A stretch of 64,000 nucleotides of DNA from Angomonas deanei (Eukaryota > Euglenozoa > Kinetoplastea > Trypanosomatida > Trypanosomatidae): assembly GCA_903995115.1 (NCBI GenBank), contig LR877162.1, forward strand, positions 310,001 to 374,000. Direction: 5' to 3'. The position numbers and the translations under genes were made by a program. The stretch's first letter is position 1. Each line of letters begins with the position of its first letter. The notes beneath the pieces are model-generated. The model was not told where the DNA came from. It ran no database searches and was given only the letters and a program-made list of their open reading frames with translations. Of the stretch, positions 9,152 to 18,590 are shown one piece after another.

Positions 9152-10462
9152 TCAAACCAATGGGTATAAAATCTGTTGAATTCTCTCTAGTAGCAAAGAA
9201 GGAGTTGTACTGTTTTTCTGCTCCTCGTATCGATTCACAATCTTTTCCGTCGCCAGGTACTTAAAATACAGACTATCCCGCTCTTCCAAAATCCTCCCAA
9301 GTTCCTGCAATCCAACGCTTTGGTTGTCTGGAGGCGTGTACTCTGGGTTTACCAAGAACGGCAAAACTTCCTCTCGTGGTTGGTATACAACATTTGAACT
9401 TTCCGTTAAAGCGCACTGATGCTTTTCGTGTGCATTAAGTATGAGTGCCTCCAGCTCCTCCACCTCCTGTCGTAACGATACCAGAGTGTTCTTTTGGATC
9501 TCCAATACAGCAGTAGACCCCCGGGAGTAAAGAAATGCGGTCGAAGGCGAACTGTGCGAAATCTTCCTTATTTCTGCGCTGTGGAGAGCACTGGGGGTAT
9601 CGGCGGCAGGGGGGGACTCCCGGCCCCCACGAGATCCGTCGTCATTCTTTCCGACGAGACCATTTTCTGTTTTGCCAGCACTTTGGTATGCCCGGGAGCT
9701 TTGTGTCCTTTTTGGTTTTGACTCTGAAAAAGAGTCGGGGACGCGGGATGGCTTCGCTGTCCTCAACTGCCGAGCTGGGCCTGTGGAGCTCGTCCGGAGA
9801 GACGGATGTCGAGGGGAAACCTGCCTACGCGAATCGGGCGTCGTAACGTCCGTGCTCTCGTCGTTCGGGAAACTTGTGGCACTCTTTCTCCGTCTCTCCC
9901 GCCCGAGCAGCTTCACCGACCTCGTCAGTTTCACACCCTCAACATCGCCATACGGTCCCGCACACACGTTGTTTGTCAGTGCCTCGTCGGAGAAACTGTC
10001 TAATACCTTCGTCATAAAATTAAATAGCCATTCCAACACTTTAATGTGGTCCTGTAGCTTTCCCGATGCCATTCGTTCAATGTCCACGTCCGTGGAAAAA
10101 TTTGGAGGAATGGAATTTGCAAGCAAGTCTTGGAGGAGAAGGCTATTCTTCCTGCATATGGAACGAACCGTCCTATTGTCTTTGCTGGGATCTATATTTT
10201 CGCAAACCTCAAGCGATGCCTTCCAGTCTATCTTTTGAATGGCCTTTTCCGCAAATTCGGCCCTTTTAGCGTAAGCCCAAGCGTCTTTGTGATCGTACTT
10301 CACACAGTTCTCGGCAATTCGACGGGTCGCCGCCTCGATTACGGTGCAGTAAGCAGCGCAATCCCGAAGTGATTCCACAGCCGGGTATTCTGTCCGGCAC
10401 AGACTGTTCAGCCAGAACAAATACTCGCTGCGGCCTTTTGGTTTATTCGTGGAGTGATTCAT
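9152..10462 (-). CDS. EB1-family microtubule plus-end-binding protein
   Basis: 436 residues, ATG at 10460-10462, TGA stop. The N-terminal ~145 residues read as an EB1 calponin-homology domain: EYLFWLNSLCRTEYPAVESL, then a CAAYC segment matching the 'GAAYCQ' region, and GKLQDHIKVLEWLFNFM matching 'GKFQDNFEFVQWFKKFF' of EB1. The C-terminus (about 390-434) is the EB-homology dimer motif: EERDSLYFKYLATEKIVNRY, then LLERIQQILY. In other eukaryotes this homodimer tracks growing microtubule plus ends and recruits SxIP cargo through that motif. The linker is long, basic and Ser/Pro-rich (about 185-320), followed by a coiled coil. Odd points: the CH domain has roughly 40 extra residues between its halves, and the terminal EEY-type tail of animal EB1 is absent (the protein ends QILYPLV). 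In kinetoplastids it would be expected at flagellar tips or the subpellicular corset; that is inference. Confidence 0.88.
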   Translation of the reverse strand: MNHSTNKPKGRSEYLFWLNSLCRTEYPAVESLRDCAAYCTVIEAATRRIAENCVKYDHKDAWAYAKRAEFAEKAIQKIDWKASLEVCENIDPSKDNRTVRSICRKNSLLLQDLLANSIPPNFSTDVDIERMASGKLQDHIKVLEWLFNFMTKVLDSFSDEALTNNVCAGPYGDVEGVKLTRSVKLLGRERRRKSATSFPNDESTDVTTPDSRRQVSPRHPSLRTSSTGPARQLRTAKPSRVPDSFSESKPKRTQSSRAYQSAGKTENGLVGKNDDGSRGGRESPPAADTPSALHSAEIRKISHSSPSTAFLYSRGSTAVLEIQKNTLVSLRQEVEELEALILNAHEKHQCALTESSNVVYQPREEVLPFLVNPEYTPPDNQSVGLQELGRILEERDSLYFKYLATEKIVNRYEEQKNSTTPSLLLERIQQILYPLV

Positions 10463-10724
10463 TGTATCAAATCTATGCGTTCTACGTATACTTGAGCTTT
10501 TTTTTTTTTTTTTCCTGCTCCTTCCTCACTTACTGACGGTAGTGAATTGGTCGTGTTTGCCCCTTAAAGAGAAAAAGATTGAGGAATAATAACATGGGCA
10601 AAAAAAAAAAGAGTTCAACACTTCATGGTATGCACACCTGTCAGCCCACAAAAGAGGAAAAAAAAACAAAAAACGGGGATTCAAGGTGCAGGTATCGTCA
10701 AAGCAGGAAACAACTAAAATGAGA
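10463..10724 (-). promoter_or_regulatory. Intergenic region with putative trans-splice acceptor for the EB1 gene
   Basis: About 260 bp. On the minus strand a T10 run (plus A10 near 10600) is followed by CAATCTTTTTCTCTTTAAG, a good pyrimidine tract plus AG, about 100 bases upstream of the EB1 start. A T14 run on the plus strand (10498-10513) lies nearer the start codon. No gene seen. Confidence 0.45.
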
Positions 10725-12956
10725 CTACGCGAAAGGATCGAAATCAGGGACAAAGTCATCGCTGTCGGAGTCTGGTTCGGGTTTGACGGCTTTTTCCATG
10801 TGGCTGGGATTCAGGGGGGCAGTATTAATTTTATGGGAGACTGCCGCTCGGTCAGTCTCAGTTTGAACCTCGGGATCAAAAGGCTGTACGGCATCTCTGC
10901 CGTGGTGGTGGTGTTCGTTGTCAAAAATGGTTTCTGCACGTGCGCTGGCATCGCTAATGCTCTTGAAAGACAAATCTTCCGCATCTGAAAGCGGTTCTGG
11001 GGCCGGCGAGGTTTCGTGCTGCTGTGGTGAATCGGGGTCCGGAGCTTCTTGGTCCATTTGTTGATCGCCTGATATCTGATCCTGACAACGGCTGCAGGAG
11101 TCACAAACACTCTCGTCCTCGTCACTCTTATCACTCGGCTGGAGGCGGGAACACTGGACTTCACGTAATTGCTTCTCCAAGGCCTTGACTTCTTTGAGAA
11201 TAAGTATAGCAGTTGGTTTGTCGCCCCCTCGGAATGCTGCTAAAGATTCGTTTCTTTTGACTGATATCAATGTCTCCAACTCTTTTAAATCTACGACTTT
11301 AACGTCCCCTCCTTCGTCACTTTGGGAACCTGATTTCTCCTCCGGGCAATCACACACATGAGACTCAAGCGGCGGGAATTCTCGTGGAGCCGCTTCGGGG
11401 ACGTCACTTTTTTCCGGAACGGGCTGTACGAAACGGGACAAACGGGACAAGACGTTGTCCAACTCATAGGCAGAGATTTTTTCCGACGTTTGAATTGTGG
11501 TCGATTGGGATGCAAGTTTGTTATATCCGCTTAATAGGCTTCCGTATGAAGAGAGAAGCACGTGGAGATCATCAAAACTTTTGGCTTCCAAAAGCGATAA
11601 GAAATCACCGACAAGTTTGGTCGAATCCGGGTTGTCTCTTTTGTCGGGACTCTGCATCACCCCACTGTCCTCCTCGGTCGGGAAAAACGGTTGACAAGTG
11701 GTGTTCGTCCCTTCGGATGAGGGGGGAACCAGCTCACGGTCGGCGTCGGTTCCCCCAAGAGAGGTTTCTCGCGTTGATGGGGGTAAAATCACTTTCATCC
11801 GCAGAAGCGAGTATTCCAACAGGGAGTCAGCAAACTCAGAAATGATCCCCTGCCGTTCCCCATACTCGACAGCCTCGAGGATCTCCCGCTCAAGGGTGAA
11901 CGAGCGATTATCTGCGGTTGATAATGTGTCTTTGTTTATACGCCCTTCACTCAAAGCTTGGATTTCTTTTTTCTGCGACTCGAGCTGCTCGTTCATACTG
12001 GTGAAAAGGTCGGCTCTAATTCTTTCGATTTCGTCAAAACTGTTCTGTCTTTCGCTCTCGTAAACTTCTTGCTGTTCAATAAACCGTTTGTAGAGGTCGA
12101 GACGCTCCAGCAGGCGTTCTTCCCGCGGGTCGGGGCGTCGTATGTTTAGGGGCGGCAAAGCTCGTAAATCGCGAAGTGAGAGAGGTTTGTCGGCGGCACG
12201 GATTCCTTTTTTCGTCAATCCGTCAAAAAGCGGGCTACCGACACGCCCACCCGATCCATAGCCTGGGTTGTCCGTGACGGCCGTAACAAGAGGGCCGCTA
12301 CCGGACACCTCGCTTTTTTTTGGCCGGTCAACAGGCGATTCGAGGAGTGTGTGATTTGGCGCCGCAATATTTTCCTGATTAACCTGTCGTTTTACAATCG
12401 CGGAAATTTCAGACTCCAGCTTCTCCAATTGTTTCCGAAGCCGAACATTTTCAAGCGCTGCGGCACTCTGGTCCTCCCGTCCGTTTTGCACCACCTCGAG
12501 CAAAGAAGCCTTTTCGGACGCGAGTATCTGCAGCAGTTGCCCATCCGAAACTGATGGGTCAATCGGTGGCGCGATGCCACCCCCCACTTCTCTTTTGTTC
12601 TCCTGCAAATCATGTTGGGAAACTATCGCAGTGTAAAAAGCGTTGATTTCAGACAACTCCCTGTTTTTTTCTTCGATCGATGCAACGTCGTCGCGCGTAC
12701 TCTCGCCTTGATGAGTGTTCCGCGTCACAGACGTTGGGTCACCTTTAGACGCCCCGACGCCATTCAGTAAATGTTTTATGGTCTCCTCGTCGCTTGCGCA
12801 CTTTTCCGATAGCAGCACTATTTGTTCTCTCAAAACAGCCAATTCTGAATCCTTCTCCTCAATGACAGTAGCTTGATCGCGAACTTCCCTGCGGAGTTGC
12901 TTGGCGATACCGACTAGTTGCTCTTGTGACGCCTCATGCACGCGAACGCGAGACAT
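10725..12956 (-). CDS. Large coiled-coil protein, unrecognised
   Basis: 743 residues, ATG at 12954-12956. Heptad-like, Glu/Lys/Gln-rich coiled-coil segments are visible at about 8-75 (QLRREVRDQATVIEEKDSEL), 150-195 (ENVRLRKQLEKLESEISAIV) and 280-345 (ERLLERLDLYKRFIEQQEVY). A Ser/Pro-rich segment lies in between. After about residue 560 the protein is acidic and Ser-rich with a CDSCSRC patch, and it ends DSDSDDFVPDFDPFA. No membrane segment, signal peptide or enzymatic motif. It lies between the EB1 and cysteine-protease genes in the same orientation, and two more coiled-coil genes follow upstream. Cytoskeletal or basal-body role is a guess from composition only. Confidence 0.75.
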   Translation of the reverse strand: MSRVRVHEASQEQLVGIAKQLRREVRDQATVIEEKDSELAVLREQIVLLSEKCASDEETIKHLLNGVGASKGDPTSVTRNTHQGESTRDDVASIEEKNRELSEINAFYTAIVSQHDLQENKREVGGGIAPPIDPSVSDGQLLQILASEKASLLEVVQNGREDQSAAALENVRLRKQLEKLESEISAIVKRQVNQENIAAPNHTLLESPVDRPKKSEVSGSGPLVTAVTDNPGYGSGGRVGSPLFDGLTKKGIRAADKPLSLRDLRALPPLNIRRPDPREERLLERLDLYKRFIEQQEVYESERQNSFDEIERIRADLFTSMNEQLESQKKEIQALSEGRINKDTLSTADNRSFTLEREILEAVEYGERQGIISEFADSLLEYSLLRMKVILPPSTRETSLGGTDADRELVPPSSEGTNTTCQPFFPTEEDSGVMQSPDKRDNPDSTKLVGDFLSLLEAKSFDDLHVLLSSYGSLLSGYNKLASQSTTIQTSEKISAYELDNVLSRLSRFVQPVPEKSDVPEAAPREFPPLESHVCDCPEEKSGSQSDEGGDVKVVDLKELETLISVKRNESLAAFRGGDKPTAILILKEVKALEKQLREVQCSRLQPSDKSDEDESVCDSCSRCQDQISGDQQMDQEAPDPDSPQQHETSPAPEPLSDAEDLSFKSISDASARAETIFDNEHHHHGRDAVQPFDPEVQTETDRAAVSHKINTAPLNPSHMEKAVKPEPDSDSDDFVPDFDPFA

Positions 12957-13156
12957 TTTTCTGCTAGTTTTATGTTTGTTTTACCCTACAATTATAAATT
13001 ATGAACGCATTAAATAAAACAGACATTCGTTGGGTAAGAGAAAAGCAGTCGTTCTTTCGTGTCTCAATCGGGTACCCAACTACTCTTCGAGGCAGCTCAT
13101 GGTATTAATGACCGGGAAAAAAGGGAAAACATTATCCTATATATAAACGCTATTCT
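12957..13156. other. Intergenic region
   Basis: About 200 bp between minus-strand genes. On the minus strand CTGCTTTTCTCTTACCCAACG and a TTGTAG about 35 bases before the coiled-coil gene start form a plausible trans-splice acceptor. No coding seen. Confidence 0.4.
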
Positions 13157-14269
13157 TCACTTTTGCTTCACATCGACGACAGGGTACGTTGCGCCCGAAA
13201 GTATTCCGCACATCCCACAGACCCACTCCTCATCAGGGTCGCCATCGCACGCGGCGCCAGAGTGGGTGTCCGTGTCCCACCCACATTCAGGTTTGTCAGT
13301 TTTCAAGAGGCGCATGTATCCATTCTCACCCCAGAGGGGTCCCCACGAGTTTCGTATAATCCAGTAGTCTTTTTTCAGGGAAACGTCATGGCCGTACCCC
13401 ACAAGTTGAACGGCGTGGTTCTGAGTTATGTTCTTTGCGTAGCTGCACCCGTCGAAAATTCCTCCCGAATAGGAACTCCAGTGTGACGCGTCTACACTGA
13501 CGGCGATGGGACCTTTAAATGCAAGAGCGTCCATCAGGGCATTTTGGTCATCCTTCGGAACATCAACAAATCCAGATAACTTGGCGACAACATCGAAAGT
13601 CGATATTGTTTTACACGTCCCGGAGTCTCCAAAGTAGGAAGTGTAAGGATAAAGCCACTCCTCCACAAGACCTCCGGCCTCTTTTACGTAGTCGAATGCC
13701 AAAGATTCAACAGAGCCAGAACACCCCCCACTCCCACCGCAGTGGTCAGGGTTTGGAGTACAGGATGTTAACTGCTGCTGACTCAGGACATGCAAATTTC
13801 CCGTCGCAATTGCCCAGTGCGATTCAATTGCTTCAACAGCAGAGTGAGCCCAACAACTCCCGCAGTTGCCCTGATTTTTTATGTTGGTCAGGATTGGAGG
13901 ATACTGTGTCCTGTAGTCGATTTCAAAGGGAAGTTCTTTTTGTGAGGTGACGTGGGTAGCACCAAGCTTGCCAACACGATTTGCCCTTCTCGAAGAACTG
14001 ACGACTAGAAACTCTTCGGTTGTCCAATCGGTCATATGATTAACGCCCTGCTTGTACAAATGGTCGCCTCTGTTGTGCTCATTTATCTCTTGGATCCGTT
14101 TTTCAAAAATGCTTTTGCGGAACACGTACTCTGAAAAATTATAATTTTTGTTAAATGCAATCACGTAGTCATCAAATGATATGCTCTCTTCACTTGTGAA
14201 CGCGCTGGTAAGTATAGCTGCAAGCATGACGAAATGCACGAGTGTGCCTGTTTTTTTAATTGCTCTCAT
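13157..14269 (-). CDS. Papain-family (C1A) cysteine protease, cathepsin L-like
   Basis: 370 residues, ATG at 14267-14269. A signal peptide (residues about 1-26, MRAIKKTGTLVHFVMLAAIL...) is followed by an I29 inhibitor prodomain (about 32-90) with the ERFNIN-like spacing FRKSIFEKRIQEINEHN. The mature enzyme starts near 112 (LPFEIDYR). Catalytic residues are visible: oxyanion-hole Gln133 (KNQGNCGSCW), nucleophile Cys139, His285 (NHAVQLVGYG) and Asn307 (RNSWG). Cys-rich disulfide positions are conserved (GGCSG near 183). The residue after CW is Ala-His rather than the common Ala-Phe. Length suits a short cathepsin L without the long C-terminal extension of trypanosome cruzipains. It presumably acts in the lysosome or is secreted; substrate unknown. 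Confidence 0.93.
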   Translation of the reverse strand: MRAIKKTGTLVHFVMLAAILTSAFTSEESISFDDYVIAFNKNYNFSEYVFRKSIFEKRIQEINEHNRGDHLYKQGVNHMTDWTTEEFLVVSSSRRANRVGKLGATHVTSQKELPFEIDYRTQYPPILTNIKNQGNCGSCWAHSAVEAIESHWAIATGNLHVLSQQQLTSCTPNPDHCGGSGGCSGSVESLAFDYVKEAGGLVEEWLYPYTSYFGDSGTCKTISTFDVVAKLSGFVDVPKDDQNALMDALAFKGPIAVSVDASHWSSYSGGIFDGCSYAKNITQNHAVQLVGYGHDVSLKKDYWIIRNSWGPLWGENGYMRLLKTDKPECGWDTDTHSGAACDGDPDEEWVCGMCGILSGATYPVVDVKQK

Positions 14270-14609
14270 TATTTCGAAGGTGTCCCACGCCTTTTTTCGT
14301 TTGTTTTTGTTTTCTTATAGGTATTGTCTGCGCTGGATTTTGTTTGCTGATTAACTAAATCTTCGATTTGTTTCGTTAATGTTGCAAACACTGCTGCTGA
14401 TATTAACAAAATCTACTTTACTCTGGGTTTAATGGGTGTACTCAAACAGAAAAAACTTACAGGTTTCACAACGTTATTGTTAGACAATGGGAGAGGAAAG
14501 AGTAGACAACATTTCCAGATGATCGGCACACATTCACACGAACAACCAACCCGAGAAAATAAACTACTTTATTAATATTATTGCTTTGGAAAAAAGAATA
14601 ATCAAAAAT
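14270..14609. other. Intergenic region
   Basis: About 340 bp, AT-rich, between the cysteine-protease gene and the next coiled-coil gene. I see no coding frame, tRNA or structural repeat. AG dinucleotides occur upstream of the protease start, but without a strong pyrimidine tract. Confidence 0.4.
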
Positions 14610-16160
14610 CTAACGGATTATCTGATGGGTCTGGCCGGCCGCCAAAGACAGGATAAGTTGATCTAATTGGGTTCGGAACTCGTTGATCTGTTGATTTTTT
14701 TGGTTTATCATCAGCTTCATTTTCTGCTCCATTACTTCTTTTTCAAGATAGGCAATCCGTTTTATCTCCAGTACCTCTGAGGCAGCCTGTTTTTCTTTTT
14801 CTATGCACCGCCTCTCTAAATACTTTAATTTATCGACTACTGACAGAAGGAACACACTAGTTTCTCCGCTATTTTCAATGTATTTCAAGTTTGTCAGTAG
14901 CTCCCCCTGATCATACGATACCTCGCCTGTAAATTCTTTGAGTCTCTTTTGGTGCAACTCCTCCAGATGACTAATCTGCTCATCGTACTTCCTCCGGAGG
15001 GAGAAAATATTATCTGCGGCTTTTTTATGTGTTTCAGTCATTTCCTCATTAAATCTCTGCTCTAGTTGTCTATTCATCGCCTGAAAGTGATCTCTCTCTG
15101 CACTAATATCCTTTATTTCCTTTTCAAGTTTGTGCACCGTTTTTTCCAAATCTATTCGTACAAGTCTGGCTTTTTCCTGCTCTTCGATGGAACAGGAGGT
15201 ATTCTCTTTTTCAAATTCTTCAACGAAAGAAAATTTTCGTTCCCAAGTACGGAGTTGTCCGTTGAGAACAGAAACTTGATCCTCGTACGATTCCTTTAAT
15301 TTTGCTGTGCTACTTTTCAGCTCGCTGATCACCTGCTCTGTTGCGGCGTCCTTGTCCTCCAGAGCCCGCTCGAGCTTGGCCACTTTGACGTTTAGAGCGG
15401 CGATCGTGTTTGATCTATCAACAGCAGGTTGGCAACTTTTAATTAATTCAGAGACGTCGTTGACTTCTTTTTTTTTCAATTCCGCTTTTAAATCCCTGAC
15501 GTGCTCATTCAACGACTTAATTTGGTCCATCAGTCGTTGCACCTCGAATTCCGCTTCTTCTTTGCCTTCAAGTTTTCCTTGGAGAAGTATAATTTCTCTC
15601 TCTTTCGACCTCAGCATTTCCGCCAAATCACTGGTGGTGTCAGAACCAACTATGTTCGAAGGTGTCCCTCCTGTCAATCTCTCCTTGAGTCGGCGTATCT
15701 GTTCACTTTTTTTTAGGTTATCTTGGTTTAGCTCCACGACCAGTTTTTTCGCGTCCTCCAGAGCATAGCGAACCGGTCCGACTTCCTGAAGCTCTTTATT
15801 TTTTGCCTCCAGCGACGCACGTAAATCTTTTATAATTTCTTCAAGATGGGTAGCGGAGCCTTTCTTGATGTCTATCATTTCTTGGGAATGTACCAAGCTG
15901 AATTTTGCCTCCCTATTTGCCAACAGATCCTCTAATTCCTTTATCCTCCCGGACATTATTTTTTTTTCGCACAGCAAACATTCATTGTCTTTTTGGAGAG
16001 TTGAGGTAATTTTTTCAAGAATTTGAAAATCGTCGTCATGTTGTCGAAACTCCGGCGGTTGTTTCCCGAACCCTCTTTTGAGACCATAAGTTATGGATAA
16101 ATCTTCCGCAGATCTGGATTCTTCCTTTTTGACATCGGGGAAACTCTCTGACGCCTCCAT
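14610..16160 (-). CDS. Coiled-coil protein, unrecognised
   Basis: 516 residues, ATG at 16158-16160. After an N-terminal disordered stretch (about 1-40) nearly all of the protein is Glu/Lys/Leu-rich with heptad character, for example EEIIKDLRASLEAKNKELQE, ELNQDNLKKSEQIRRLKERL and EKTVHKLEKEIKDISAERDH. It lacks a transmembrane segment or enzymatic motif. Such all-coil proteins in flagellated protists are often axonemal, basal-body or cytoskeletal, but the family is not recognised. Neighbours on both sides on the same strand include further coiled-coil proteins. Confidence 0.8.
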   Translation of the reverse strand: MEASESFPDVKKEESRSAEDLSITYGLKRGFGKQPPEFRQHDDDFQILEKITSTLQKDNECLLCEKKIMSGRIKELEDLLANREAKFSLVHSQEMIDIKKGSATHLEEIIKDLRASLEAKNKELQEVGPVRYALEDAKKLVVELNQDNLKKSEQIRRLKERLTGGTPSNIVGSDTTSDLAEMLRSKEREIILLQGKLEGKEEAEFEVQRLMDQIKSLNEHVRDLKAELKKKEVNDVSELIKSCQPAVDRSNTIAALNVKVAKLERALEDKDAATEQVISELKSSTAKLKESYEDQVSVLNGQLRTWERKFSFVEEFEKENTSCSIEEQEKARLVRIDLEKTVHKLEKEIKDISAERDHFQAMNRQLEQRFNEEMTETHKKAADNIFSLRRKYDEQISHLEELHQKRLKEFTGEVSYDQGELLTNLKYIENSGETSVFLLSVVDKLKYLERRCIEKEKQAASEVLEIKRIAYLEKEVMEQKMKLMINQKNQQINEFRTQLDQLILSLAAGQTHQIIR

Positions 16161-16277
16161 TCACTTTGGATCCAAATAAAATCGAAGAGCGGGGTGAAAA
16201 TCGAGCTGACGAAAAAGGAGGAAAGACGGTCGGGAAAAGAACGACGAGAGAGACGGGGAAATATACAAAAATTTAAA
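16161..16277 (-). promoter_or_regulatory. Strong putative trans-splice acceptor upstream of the 14610-16160 gene
   Basis: On the minus strand the complement of 16208-16262 is one of the best pyrimidine tracts in the window (CCGTCTCTCTCGTCG, then TCTTTCCTCCTTTTTCG). It ends in CAG at 16206-16208, about 45 bases before the start codon. A T11 run lies further upstream. This matches known kinetoplastid spliced-leader acceptors; a cis-intron 3' site would look similar, but no upstream exon is evident. Confidence 0.6.
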
Positions 16278-16416
16278 AAAAAAAATGGGAAGAATCAAAT
16301 ATAGTAAAATAATATCAGTTTTGCGTTTTGCTTTTCGGGCGCTCCACGGGGCGTTCGGTTGTCAGCAAAGCAGACACGGAAAGGGAAGCGAAGCGAGAAC
16401 TCTAAAATGCGCGTGG

Positions 16417-17574
16417 TTAAACTGCTTTCAACAAACGAAGGTATTCAACGGCATTTTTGGCAGATGCGCACTCTGATTCGACCTCGGACAGCTCCCCTCT
16501 CCTGACACCCGAGAGCTCCAAAAATTTCCCGATTTCGCGTTCTAAATTATAAATCTGTTTCATTTTTTCTTCCGTCATGAGGACCGCCTTAGATGTCCAC
16601 GACTCTTTTTCCGAATGGGCTCTGGCAGCCTCATCGATTTTTTTCGTAACAAGGTGCCGGGCGTCCTCAACGTTTTTGCATTCCTCAAGGGTGGCCCGTA
16701 TGCTCTTCAATAATGATTTTTGGACTTCGCCGAGCTCCTTCATGTCGTTTTTTAGCTTTGAATTGAGTGACTTCCTTCTTTTCACTTCACGTAGCAACTC
16801 TTCGCCGCGTTTGGAGAGGGTTTCATTCCCGTCTTCCAACTCTGGGATTTTTTTCGAGATCATTAAATGCACGTTTTCAAAAGTTTTCAGCTCAATTTTA
16901 CAATTCTTTATTTCACTGGTGATTCCACAGAAGATATCCTCAGTGTCTCTAAAACACGCTTCGTCTACAAAAGCCGGGACCACTGTGTACGGCAGGGCGA
17001 CCTTTTCCTTCCGCGCAATGCTTAGCCTTTTCCTGGCCGTACGCTCTCGCGATGCACTGGCCTCCGATCGTAGGGCTCTAACCTCCTCATCTACGGAGTT
17101 CTTTTCGGCAGACAACACCTGGAGAGCTGCTTTTAATTCTTTGCAAATATCCTCGCGCGGTATTGCCACGTCCGAGAATTCTATTTTGTACTTTTCCAAC
17201 GACGACAGGACAAATTTAGCGCATTGCAAAGAAACAACAAAGTTCGGGACGGTCCCTATTAAACACTCGTTTAGTTCCGATACCGCAGAGGTGAGAAAAT
17301 TAAAACTGCTCAGAAGCTCTAAAATTCGAACGCACTCTTTCAGCCGATTCGCAACACTCAAAAATAAAGTATTTTTCTCCCGAAGCAATAGGACAGCGTT
17401 TCTGATTTTTCCAGTTTCCATCTCGTCGCGGTATATCATTTTGTCTAACTCGTGGGCATCCGAAACAGTGCTTCCACTTCGCTGGCCTATTAGTAACAGA
17501 GACGATAAAATCTTTTTTTCCTCCGACGCCCGGGTGACGTTGGTGCGCCCAATCTGCCGAAATAACTCGTCCAT
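16417..17574 (-). CDS. Coiled-coil protein, unrecognised
   Basis: 385 residues from the first ATG (17572-17574). The open frame extends 8 codons further to a GTG, but the ATG is preferred because a pyrimidine stretch and CAG lie about 25-40 bases before it. It is mostly helical with coil segments at about 155-195 (KELKAALQVLSAEKNSVDEE), 225-285 and 330-380 (EEKMKQIYNLEREIGKFLEL). The N-terminal part (about 50-140) is a more globular helical region with conserved-looking Leu/Phe. No known domain recognised. It is the last ordinary minus-strand gene before the GC-rich fossil region and the tandem array. Confidence 0.75.
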   Translation of the reverse strand: MDELFRQIGRTNVTRASEEKKILSSLLLIGQRSGSTVSDAHELDKMIYRDEMETGKIRNAVLLLREKNTLFLSVANRLKECVRILELLSSFNFLTSAVSELNECLIGTVPNFVVSLQCAKFVLSSLEKYKIEFSDVAIPREDICKELKAALQVLSAEKNSVDEEVRALRSEASASRERTARKRLSIARKEKVALPYTVVPAFVDEACFRDTEDIFCGITSEIKNCKIELKTFENVHLMISKKIPELEDGNETLSKRGEELLREVKRRKSLNSKLKNDMKELGEVQKSLLKSIRATLEECKNVEDARHLVTKKIDEAARAHSEKESWTSKAVLMTEEKMKQIYNLEREIGKFLELSGVRRGELSEVESECASAKNAVEYLRLLKAV

Positions 17575-18590
17575 AAATTTCGTGGCGCGGCTGGTCACCT
17601 GAAAGCGCGAAAATTCCGCACCTTCTCAGAAAACAAAAACAAACACGAAAATTGCTAAATGGGGGTGAAAGACAGGGGGACGTTTGCGGGAACACGGCAG
17701 TGGGGCCCAAACGGTATGGGAAAGACAAGCTGGAGAAAAAAAACGAAGAAGAAAACATGAACCTTGACTATACTGTAACCTCGGCCGGGGGACGAAAAAA
17801 AAACCACCGAAGCGCAACCGCCAGCCCTTCCCAACGCGAAAAGGAGGCCCGCGCGGGACGGAACCCCCAGCATCCGCTACGCCGCGTGCCCGAACACATG
17901 AAATTGGACGGGCTGCCAAGCGGCGCGGGAAGACAAAAACGGCACGCGCCCCCCGTCCCCCTCATCACGACCGCAACAATTCGAACGCGGTTTAACCAAA
18001 CGGCGGTGTGCCCTTTGGAATCCGGGCAGTTCCTCCGCGGACGAGTTCCGCTATCCCACTTGCCTTTGACGACGCGCAGCAGCCCCGGCCCCAGGCGGCG
18101 CTTCGGTGTCCTGGGAACCCGTTCCGACGGGCGCGCCGAGTTTCCGCCCAGCGGAGCAGCTAGGGCGTTCGCCCCCCCCCCTCCCTTCCCGTAATTTTTT
18201 TTTTTTGCCCGTTCCCGCGCCTTGCCTGGCTCAGAAAGGCGCGGGGCGTGGGGCCGGCCGGCGCGCCCCCAAGGATCCGCAAACAGTAAGCCCCCGCCCG
18301 GCCACAGCCCCGGTTTTACCGAAGAAGGCGGGGCCATCCGCCCCTGGAGTCCGCGGCGGACGCGAACAGGCGAGGGTTCCGACACACTTGGGCGCTTGCC
18401 ACGGACGAATACCAAAACACGGACCACGTCGTAAGCTTTTTCCGCCCCTTGGAAAAAGCTCCGGCGGCGGAGCTTTCCGCCTTCAACCCCCCCCCGCCGC
18501 CTGGGAGCAGGGGATGTGGGGGGCGCCCCGGCGGCCCGGATTGCAGAACCCCATGGCGGGGGGGTTCGGTTCCCCAGGCGCCGCTTAGTT
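17575..18590. other. GC-rich non-coding interval
   Basis: Upstream of the 16417-17574 gene, composition changes abruptly from AT-rich intergenic sequence (to about 17760) to very GC-rich sequence with C9-10, T8-9 and G-runs. Long open frames exist on both strands but have low-complexity Arg/Pro/Gly translations typical of chance ORFs in GC-rich DNA. I do not call them genes. The segment may be the left part of the adjoining retroelement fossil. Confidence 0.4.
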
